Source of the DNA: Oscillospiraceae bacterium
Lineage (GTDB): Bacteria > Bacillota > Clostridia > Oscillospirales > SIG627
Length of the DNA stretch: 64,000 bases
Direction of reading: 5' to 3'
Assembly (NCBI GenBank): GCA_015064635.1
Contig: SVRV01000001.1
Span: 1 to 64,000 of the forward strand
Part shown: positions 46,795 to 53,455 of the stretch, one piece after another
How positions within the stretch are numbered: the first letter of the stretch is position 1
Layout of the letters: every line of letters starts with the position of its first letter
Made by a program: the position numbers and the translations under genes
Notes under the pieces: model-generated
What the model was told of the DNA's origin: nothing
The model's input: the letters and a program-made list of their open reading frames with translations, nothing else
Databases searched by the model: none

Positions 46795-49659
46795 TTACTT
46801 GTTGAAGTTGTTGATAAGAGTGGGATTTACAGAGTAAACAACACCATCTTCATCTGCTTCGAATATTTCAACGATGATTGAAGAAACTACATAAACGTCA
46901 TTTCCGTCAGAATCCTTTACAGAATCCTTGTAAGAAAGCATAATCATTCTAACTTCAAGATCGGTGTATTCTTCGCCTTCTTCAAGCTCTTCTCTCTGAG
47001 CCTTGTTGTATTCGTCAACGAGGTCATACATATCAGCAAGCTCTGCAAGAGTAAGCTGTGTATAAACACCGTTGTCATCCTTATCTGAGAGACCCCAGAT
47101 AACTACAGAAGAATCAATCTTTTCGAGGTCTGCTGATTCCTTGTATCCAATAAGATCCTTAGTTGTGATAACACTTGTAAGAGTTGCACTCTTAGCAGTC
47201 TTGAGACCGCTCTTGCTTGTTATCTTCTCATAAACTTCGGATGAGTTGTTGAATCCATAGAGGTAACCAGCTTCAGTACCCTTGTTTGTAACCTTGTCAT
47301 ATTCCTTGTTGGTATCAATAGCCTCTTCCTTGTTTGTAAGAGTCTCATTGTCCATGAATGTGTATGCGTTGTAAAGCTTGCCTTCCTTAGGAAGAACTGA
47401 GCTTGCTACAGGAGCATAGAGAACAAGGCGTCCGTCGCTTGTGTAATCCTTGATTGCATCAGACTGACCTTCAATCTCGTCATCAACGATTGTTGCAAGA
47501 AGAGTATATGTCTTGTCTGCTGTGTTGTATGCAAGGTATGTTGTGCCGTATGTGATAGCTGTGAATGACTTATCTGTGATGCTATCCTGTGTATACTTGC
47601 CAAGATACTTGAATGAACCGGAAGCTGTGCCTTCCTTAGCGTATCTGTAGTATACAGCTGATGTCTCATCAAGGTCAACCTTGTTTACAGAGAGATCATC
47701 ATGAGTGATTGAATAAAGGTCATTCTTTGCATTGTACTTAAGAGTTGCACCTGCGGGAATCAATGTGTATACTTCTTCATCGAGGTTAGCATCGATTGTA
47801 AGAACGTAACCATTTTCATCCTCTTCGTATGCAGCAACGAGTGTGTAGTTGTACTCTCTCTTACCGTCGCTGTTTTCACCATGTGTATACGCATCAAAGA
47901 ATTCTGCTGCTGAATATTCAACACCACCGATAACTGCAGCAACGTCGCTTGCAAGAACTACTTCAAGTTCTTCGCCGTCAACGAGAAGAGTTGCAACATA
48001 AGCTGTATCTTCCTGCATTGTTACGGGGTTGAATTCGCCTTCAGTCTTTTCTACGTCCTGGAAGATTACAAAGTTGTAATCTGTGAGAGAACCTGTAGCA
48101 TTTGTATAGATGATTTCGCCTTCGTAGATGTAGTATGTCTGAACATTCTTGTCACCAAGTATGCCTACGCCGAGTTCCTTAACTTCTACACCTGCAACTG
48201 TGAGCTTGTTGAACTTAACTTCACCAACTTCGTTAAGAGTAACCTTACCGTCCTTAGAGTTAAGCTTTGTTGCATATGTGTCAACGGGAGTTACAACATC
48301 TGCATAGAGTGTGTCGCCCATTGTAGCGCCTACGAAGATGTCATTCTTCTGAAGTGATACTTCGTATACGTTTGTAACAAGTGTGCTACCTGTCTTTGAA
48401 CCGTCAAGTGACTTGTAGTTAACATACTTGTCACCGCTCTTGGTAGAAACTGATGTTACCTGGTATGCATACATAGGCTCGATAACGAATGCATCAACCT
48501 TGCCGTTGCCGTCAAAGTCAACGATACGAACGAGGTTCTTAGCGTTAGGAGCAAGAGTCTTGTAGAAATCCTTAACAAGCTTGTCATCTTCGTCGAAGAT
48601 AACAGTGTCAAGCTTGTTACCCTTTACGTCGTAAAGAGCGATGGGATCTGTTGCATCTTCTGCAAAATCCTTAGCTGTGTAAGCAACACCGTTGATCTTA
48701 AGAGTCTTGTGATCGCTTGTGTAAGAGATGCTTACTCTATCTGTTACAGAACCGTTGATAGATGCACTTGCGAGCATTTCTTCGTTCTTAGAGATAGTAG
48801 TGATATGAAGGTTGATGAGGTCATCTGTCTTGTCAGCGAAAGCTTCGAGACCGAGATCCTTGAGTTCAACTGCTTCGGCAGAACCGATGCCGTCTTCTGT
48901 AACTTCAGCAATAGCGATCTTGTCGCCATCGTTTGTCTTAGCACCGTAGTTTTCTGTACCTACGATTGCGAATGTTGCTTCAGTGAAGTTCCAAACGTCA
49001 ACTGCAAGAGTCTTGTTCTGCTCAACAGGGAGATAGAACTCTGTGCCGGGGAGCTTCTGGTTGATTGTCTTAGTCTCCTTCATGGGAGCCTGAAGAGCGT
49101 TGTACATGATCTGAGCAACCTGACCTCTGGTAAGCTTGTCGCCGCCCTTAACAGTAGTGGGGATGCCTTCACCGAGTTTGAGGTCGTTGAGAGCCTTCAT
49201 TCTTACATCAACAGGCCACTGAGCGGGATCCCACTCGTTGTAACCGAGAGTACCTGCAACCATCTTAAGAGCCTGGTCGTATGTAACGTTGTCTGAAGGA
49301 CCGAAGTTACCATCGCCGTAACCGCCGATGATGCCCTTGCTTGCACACCATGAGATGTAGCCTACAGCCCAGTTGTCAGTCTTAACGTCGTTAAACTTAA
49401 CTGTGCCTGCACCTGCATCTGTGAATGTGGTGTAAAGAACATAAACGAGTTTTGCCATCTCAGCACGTGTAACGTTCTGATCGGGCTTGAATGTACCGTC
49501 TTCGTAACCGCCGATAACGCCGAGCTGGTTAAGAACACTGATTGCTGTAGCGTGATCTACACCTGCTGTAACGTCTGAAAACGCGGATACTGAAAGTGCT
49601 GCGCCTGCAATCATGAGAACTGCAAGGAGCATTGCTAAAAAGCGTGCGCTTGTTTTCAT
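46795..49659 (-). CDS. SLH-domain surface protein (S-layer paralogue C)
   Basis: A 954-residue exported protein. Signal MKTSARFLAMLLAVLMIAGA is followed by three SLH repeats: FSDVTAGVDHATAISVLNQLGVIGGYEDG, FNDVKTDNWAVGYISWCASKGIIGGYGDG and WPVDVRMKALNDLKLGEGI...LTRGQVAQIMYNAL (about 27-195). Then comes KETKTINQKLPGTEFYLPV as in paralogue B. The mature part is acidic, Thr/Val-rich and low in Cys, as expected of an S-layer lattice protein. The strong U7 terminator, AGGAGGTTTTC ribosome site and elaborate upstream region suggest high, regulated expression, making this the best candidate for the main S-layer subunit; that rank is inference. It is separated from paralogue B by the 300-bp palindrome. 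Confidence 0.9.
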   Translation of the reverse strand: MKTSARFLAMLLAVLMIAGAALSVSAFSDVTAGVDHATAISVLNQLGVIGGYEDGTFKPDQNVTRAEMAKLVYVLYTTFTDAGAGTVKFNDVKTDNWAVGYISWCASKGIIGGYGDGNFGPSDNVTYDQALKMVAGTLGYNEWDPAQWPVDVRMKALNDLKLGEGIPTTVKGGDKLTRGQVAQIMYNALQAPMKETKTINQKLPGTEFYLPVEQNKTLAVDVWNFTEATFAIVGTENYGAKTNDGDKIAIAEVTEDGIGSAEAVELKDLGLEAFADKTDDLINLHITTISKNEEMLASASINGSVTDRVSISYTSDHKTLKINGVAYTAKDFAEDATDPIALYDVKGNKLDTVIFDEDDKLVKDFYKTLAPNAKNLVRIVDFDGNGKVDAFVIEPMYAYQVTSVSTKSGDKYVNYKSLDGSKTGSTLVTNVYEVSLQKNDIFVGATMGDTLYADVVTPVDTYATKLNSKDGKVTLNEVGEVKFNKLTVAGVEVKELGVGILGDKNVQTYYIYEGEIIYTNATGSLTDYNFVIFQDVEKTEGEFNPVTMQEDTAYVATLLVDGEELEVVLASDVAAVIGGVEYSAAEFFDAYTHGENSDGKREYNYTLVAAYEEDENGYVLTIDANLDEEVYTLIPAGATLKYNAKNDLYSITHDDLSVNKVDLDETSAVYYRYAKEGTASGSFKYLGKYTQDSITDKSFTAITYGTTYLAYNTADKTYTLLATIVDDEIEGQSDAIKDYTSDGRLVLYAPVASSVLPKEGKLYNAYTFMDNETLTNKEEAIDTNKEYDKVTNKGTEAGYLYGFNNSSEVYEKITSKSGLKTAKSATLTSVITTKDLIGYKESADLEKIDSSVVIWGLSDKDDNGVYTQLTLAELADMYDLVDEYNKAQREELEEGEEYTDLEVRMIMLSYKDSVKDSDGNDVYVVSSIIVEIFEADEDGVVYSVNPTLINNFNK

Positions 49660-49709
49660 AGTATTGAAAACCTCCTAAATTATTTTTTCGCCTTTCTTTT
49701 GGCATTATC

Positions 49710-49738
49710 ATAATAGCACACTGTTTTCAAAAAAACAA
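49710..49738 (-). promoter_or_regulatory. Promoter of S-layer paralogue C
   Basis: TTGTTT (49733-49738), 17 bp, TATTAT (49710-49715) on the minus strand. Confidence 0.78.
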
Positions 49739-49752
49739 GTGTTTTTGCGTTT

Positions 49753-49831
49753 TGTAACACAACTGTAACATTAGACAATGTTTTGTTACATACTTTGTTG
49801 CTTTTGTTACAAAGCATGTCATTTTGTTACA
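49753..49831. promoter_or_regulatory. Conserved 18-mer and phased TGTTACA heptamers
   Basis: TGTAACACAACTGTAACA at 49753-49770 is identical to 45966-45983 and holds the same position relative to the -35. Three further heptamers in the opposite orientation (TGTTACA at 49784, 49805 and 49825) follow. Successive starts are 11, 20, 21 and 20 bp apart, close to whole helical turns. The cluster lies between divergent genes and could bind an oligomeric regulator of paralogue C and perhaps of the capA operon. Confidence 0.65.
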
Positions 49832-49876
49832 ACAAATGAAATATTTTCCTTTTTTAAAAAGACTTACTTCGATTCC

Positions 49877-49905
49877 TTGACAATTCCGTCAACTTATTAT
49901 ATCAT
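49877..49905 (+). promoter_or_regulatory. Promoter of the capA-HAD-dehydrogenase operon
   Basis: TTGACA (49877-49882), 17 bp, TATCAT (49900-49905) on the plus strand. Confidence 0.72.
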
Positions 49906-49938
49906 ATATATAACATAAATGAAAGGATTGATATAAAA

Positions 49939-51435
49939 ATGGTTCAAAGAAGACGAAGAAGACATATGAGACCGGGCGCCGTAGCCGTTATAGGTATTTT
50001 GATAATAGCATTACTTTTCGGTGCCCTTTACATTTTCGCACCCGGCAAGGATGACGGAGAAAAAACTCCGATAAAAGAAGAAACAAATCTCCCTGACGAA
50101 AATAAAAATAAAACCGAAGCTGAGCCTCCCGTTCAGCAGGAAAATCCCGGCGAAGCAGTGACTCCGGAAGCTCCCGAAGAGCCAACCATTCCTACCGAGC
50201 CCGAAAACCCCGCTGAACCCGAAAAGCCTGTTGAGCCTGAGACACCCACCGAGCCTGAAACTCCAACACAGCCTACAACTCCAACACAGCCTACAACTCC
50301 AACACAGCCTACAACTCCAACACAGCCTACAACTCCCGAAAAGCCAAAGCCCTCGGGCAACGAAACCAGACTCTCCTTTGTGGCCTTCGGTGACAACCTC
50401 ATACACAGTGCGATTATCGAGGACGGAGAAACTCTTGCAAAGAACAGCGGAAGCGATAAGAAATACTATTTCGAGCCTATGTATGAAAACTTCAAGGGAA
50501 TCATCTCAGGTGCAGACATAGCATTTATAAATCAGGAAACACCCATTGCGGGACCCGACTTCCCTGCGGCGGGATATCCTAACTTCAACACCCCCGTTGA
50601 AATGGGCGACTGCCTTGTAAATCTTGGCTTTGATGTAATCAACACAGCTACAAACCATATGCTCGACTGCCGTGGAGCAGGACTTATCCACCATGTTGAC
50701 TATTGGGAAAGTCAGAAGAGCAAGGGCGTAATCCAGGTAGGTAGCTATAAGAATAAGGAAGATTATAATAATATCCGAGTATACGAAAAGGATGGCGTAA
50801 AGATAGCTTTCCTCGCTTACACCTACGGTACAAACGGAATGACCGCCGGTAGCTCATATCCCGACATATACGTTCCCCTTCCCACAGAAAGCGAAATGAC
50901 AAGACAGGTTAAGGAAGCAAAAGAGCTTGCCGACCTTGTTTTCGTATCAATGCACTGGGGCGACGAGGACTCCTTCACCCCCAACGCAACACAGCGCAGC
51001 TGGGCACAGGTGCTTGTAGATGCGGGAGCCGACGTAATAATCGGTACTCACCCCCACGTTGTTCAGGAAGTCAAGTGGAAGGAAAATGCCGAGGGACACA
51101 AGACACTTATCGTTTATTCACTTGGTAACTTCATTTCAACAATGTACTATCCTTGGAATATGTTCGGCGGATATCTCAGCCTTGAAATTGTAAAGGACGG
51201 AGATAATGCATGGATAGAATCTCCCCTCTTCAACCCCACAATGTGTCATTACAGTATGCAAAGACGTTCTCTCAAGCTGTACACACTGGACAATTATTCT
51301 CAAGAGCTCTATGACACACACGGCACAACACTCAAGAGCTCAGCCTATAGCTACAACAAAATCATCGCAAAAATCAAATCGGTAATATCGGAAGAATTCC
51401 TTCCTAAATACTATATAGAGTATAACGCAAACTAA
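49939..51435 (+). CDS. CapA-family metallophosphoesterase-like protein, membrane anchored
   Basis: A 498-residue protein. A basic N terminus (MVQRRRRRHMRPG) and one transmembrane helix (about 13-34) are followed by a Pro/Glu/Thr linker to about residue 140, then the CapA fold: FVAFGDNLIHSAI near 147, FINQETPIAG near 195, INTATNHMLDCRGAG near 235, MHWGDED near 335 and VIIGTHPHVVQEV near 365. These match the metal-binding D-N-H-H set of poly-gamma-glutamate capsule protein CapA. The linker contains TPTQPT repeated from a near-perfect 18-bp DNA repeat (50263-50334), prone to length change. There are no capB/capC neighbours, so capsule synthesis is not implied. It leads an operon with two metabolic enzymes. 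Confidence 0.85.
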   Translation: MVQRRRRRHMRPGAVAVIGILIIALLFGALYIFAPGKDDGEKTPIKEETNLPDENKNKTEAEPPVQQENPGEAVTPEAPEEPTIPTEPENPAEPEKPVEPETPTEPETPTQPTTPTQPTTPTQPTTPTQPTTPEKPKPSGNETRLSFVAFGDNLIHSAIIEDGETLAKNSGSDKKYYFEPMYENFKGIISGADIAFINQETPIAGPDFPAAGYPNFNTPVEMGDCLVNLGFDVINTATNHMLDCRGAGLIHHVDYWESQKSKGVIQVGSYKNKEDYNNIRVYEKDGVKIAFLAYTYGTNGMTAGSSYPDIYVPLPTESEMTRQVKEAKELADLVFVSMHWGDEDSFTPNATQRSWAQVLVDAGADVIIGTHPHVVQEVKWKENAEGHKTLIVYSLGNFISTMYYPWNMFGGYLSLEIVKDGDNAWIESPLFNPTMCHYSMQRRSLKLYTLDNYSQELYDTHGTTLKSSAYSYNKIIAKIKSVISEEFLPKYYIEYNAN

Positions 51436-51446
51436 AGGAGACAAAA

Positions 51447-52250
51447 ATGCTTAAAGATTTAGTTATAAAAGACGCCACCGTGTTTCAGAAAAAGGAAGGC
51501 TTCATATGCGACATGGACGGAGTTATCTACCATGGCAATAAGCTTTTGCCGGGCGTACCCGAATTTGTGGATTGGCTTAAAAGAGAAAATAAAAAATTCC
51601 TCTTCCTCACCAACTCCCCCGAGCGCTCCCCCAAGGAGCTCAGCCTCAAGCTTGCACGCATGGGCCTTGATATTGACGAAAGCCATTTCTATACAAGCGC
51701 ACTTGCCACAGCCGCCTTTCTTGCTTCGCAAAAGCCCGGATGTACCGCTTATGTTATAGGCGAGGCAGGACTTATAAATGCGCTTTACGACCAAGACATC
51801 TATATGAACGACGTAAACCCCGACTACGTTGTTGTGGGAGAAACACGTTCTTACAGCTACGATAAAATCGAGCGTGCTGTCCGTTTTGTATTCAACGGAG
51901 CAAAGCTTATCGGTACAAACAGCGACCTGACAGGCCCCAGCGAAAACGGAATTGTCCCCGCTTGCCGTGCCCTCACCGCACCTATTGAAATGACCACAGG
52001 CAAAGAGGCTTACTTCATCGGAAAGCCCAATCCCCTCATTATGCGCCACGCCATTCATCAGCTTGGCTGTCACAGAGCGGATACTCTCATTGTAGGTGAC
52101 AGAATGGATACAGACATTGTTGCGGGCATTCAAACAGAGGTTGATACAGCTCTGGTACTTACAGGCGTTACAAACGATGAAAACTTCGACACCTTCTCTT
52201 ACAGACCTCACTACATACTTAACAGTGTAGGAGACATTGCAGGGAAATGA
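51447..52250 (+). CDS. HAD-IIA family hydrolase (NagD/pNPPase type)
   Basis: A 267-residue cytoplasmic phosphatase. HAD motif I is ICDMDGVIYHGN (nucleophile and acid/base Asp near residues 22 and 24), motif II is LTNSPE near 54, the cap domain follows, then GKPNPLI near 200 (motif III Lys) and VGDRMDTDI near 220 (motif IV). It likely dephosphorylates a sugar phosphate or nucleotide; the substrate is unknown. AAAGGAG precedes the ATG, 11 bp after the CapA-like gene, and the stop overlaps the next start (ATGA). Family membership is clear. Confidence 0.92.
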   Translation: MLKDLVIKDATVFQKKEGFICDMDGVIYHGNKLLPGVPEFVDWLKRENKKFLFLTNSPERSPKELSLKLARMGLDIDESHFYTSALATAAFLASQKPGCTAYVIGEAGLINALYDQDIYMNDVNPDYVVVGETRSYSYDKIERAVRFVFNGAKLIGTNSDLTGPSENGIVPACRALTAPIEMTTGKEAYFIGKPNPLIMRHAIHQLGCHRADTLIVGDRMDTDIVAGIQTEVDTALVLTGVTNDENFDTFSYRPHYILNSVGDIAGK

Positions 52251-53194
52251 AGATAGTTTATCTCGATAAATACGCTCTCAACCCGGGTGACCTTGACTTT
52301 TCAAGCCTTTTGGAGCTTGGAGACATAACACTTTATGACAGAACGCCCACCGCCGCCGAAGCCATCAAGAGAATAGGTGATGCAGAAGTTGTTATTGTCA
52401 ACAAAGTGCCTATGACAAGGGAAATATACTCGGCTTGCAAAAACTTGAAATTCATAACCGTAACCGCAACCGGCTACAACACCGTTGATACGGAGAGTGC
52501 AAAAGAATACGGAATCACCGTTTCAAACGTACCCGCCTATTCTACCCCATCGGTTGCACAGCACATTTTTGCGCTGATTTTAGAGCTTTGCATCAGAACA
52601 GGAGACCATGCAAGAAGCGTAAACGAGGGTATGTGGCAGAGCTGTCCCGACTACACCTACCATATATCAAATCTCACCGAGCTTTCTGGCAAAACACTTG
52701 GACTTATCGGCATGGGTGCTATCGGATGCGCCACCGCAAATATTGCAAAAGCTTTCGGAATGAAGGTCATATGCTACCATTCAAGACAGCACGTTGACGG
52801 CGTCGAGCATGTTAGCCTTGATGAGCTTCTGGAAAACAGCGACATAATCTCCCTTTGCTGTCCCTTAAAAGAGGACAACAAGAGAATTATAAGACGGGAA
52901 ACCATTGAAAAAATGCGTGACGGAGTTATGATAATCAATACCGCAAGAGGCGGACTTATAGACGAGGACGACCTCGCCGAAGCAGTAAAATCAGGTAAGG
53001 TATCGGGTGCAGGACTTGATGTCCTCACAAACGAACCCCCGACAAATTCATCCCCGCTTATCGGACTTGAAAATGTCATCATCACGCCCCATATAGCCTG
53101 GGCACCCTTGGAATCAAGAACACGTCTCCTCGACGTCACAATCGGCAATATAAAAGCGTATATGGACGGAACACCGCAAAATGTAGTGAACTGA
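52247..53194 (+). CDS. D-2-hydroxyacid dehydrogenase
   Basis: A 315-residue NAD-dependent dehydrogenase of the D-isomer-specific family. The nucleotide site reads LGLIGMGAIGCATANIAKAFG near 147-167. Catalytic regions are NTARGGLIDEDDLAEAV near 230 (Arg), DVLTNEPP near 260 (Glu) and ITPHIAWAP near 282 (His). The N-terminal KVPMTREI and TATGYNTVD segments resemble hydroxypyruvate/glycerate dehydrogenases. The reaction is 2-keto acid to D-2-hydroxy acid; hydroxypyruvate or glyoxylate is the most likely substrate, by resemblance only. It overlaps the HAD gene by 4 bp and is last in the operon. No plus-strand terminator with a proper U tract follows. Confidence 0.92.
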   Translation: MKIVYLDKYALNPGDLDFSSLLELGDITLYDRTPTAAEAIKRIGDAEVVIVNKVPMTREIYSACKNLKFITVTATGYNTVDTESAKEYGITVSNVPAYSTPSVAQHIFALILELCIRTGDHARSVNEGMWQSCPDYTYHISNLTELSGKTLGLIGMGAIGCATANIAKAFGMKVICYHSRQHVDGVEHVSLDELLENSDIISLCCPLKEDNKRIIRRETIEKMRDGVMIINTARGGLIDEDDLAEAVKSGKVSGAGLDVLTNEPPTNSSPLIGLENVIITPHIAWAPLESRTRLLDVTIGNIKAYMDGTPQNVVN

Positions 53195-53240
53195 TTCATA
53201 TATCGCACGCAAAAAATCAAACAAATAAAACAAAACAAAT

Positions 53241-53276
53241 AAAAAGGGGTTGTAGCAAAATGAATTGCTACAACCC
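53241..53276 (-). terminator. Terminator behind the receptor kinase gene
   Basis: A 12-bp perfect stem GGGTTGTAGCAA/TTGCTACAACCC (53247-53258 with 53265-53276) with TTTTT on the minus strand. It closely resembles 32346-32379 on the other strand, including flanking sequence. Convergent with the dehydrogenase gene, it may stop both. Confidence 0.85.
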
Positions 53277-53305
53277 AAAATTTGTATACATTTAACAATT
53301 TTCGT

Positions 53306-53435
53306 ACAGGTCGGTTTTACATCGACCTGTTATTTTTGTGCAAACTGCGAATTTTGCTACAGCCCCAATTTTTCAAAAAAATTTCGTCTCCTCCTTACGG
53401 CGGTTTTTGTTATTGCGCCTTACGGCGCTGATTGG
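53306..53435 (-). repeat. Hairpins between the kinase stop and its terminator
   Basis: Minus-strand order: GCGCC-GTAA-GGCGC (about 53417-53430), an imperfect CCGCC-GTAA-GGAGG (about 53390-53403), a solitary GGGGCTGTAGCAAAA arm (53351-53365) and ACAGGTCG...CGACCTGT (53306-53330). The first two look like mini-hairpin array units. The gap 53195-53455 holds no gene. Confidence 0.65.
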
Positions 53436-53455
53436 ATGATTTGAGATTTGAAGAT

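Noticed and set aside
50011-50406. Minus-strand open frames rich in Leu/Cys/Gly over the capA linker
   Set aside because: They are shadows of the Pro/Thr/Glu-rich repeat coding on the plus strand. They lack ribosome sites and have repeat-driven composition.
49939-53194. Poly-gamma-glutamate capsule operon
   Set aside because: Only the CapA-like protein is present. The neighbours are a HAD phosphatase and a D-2-hydroxyacid dehydrogenase, with no CapB/CapC.
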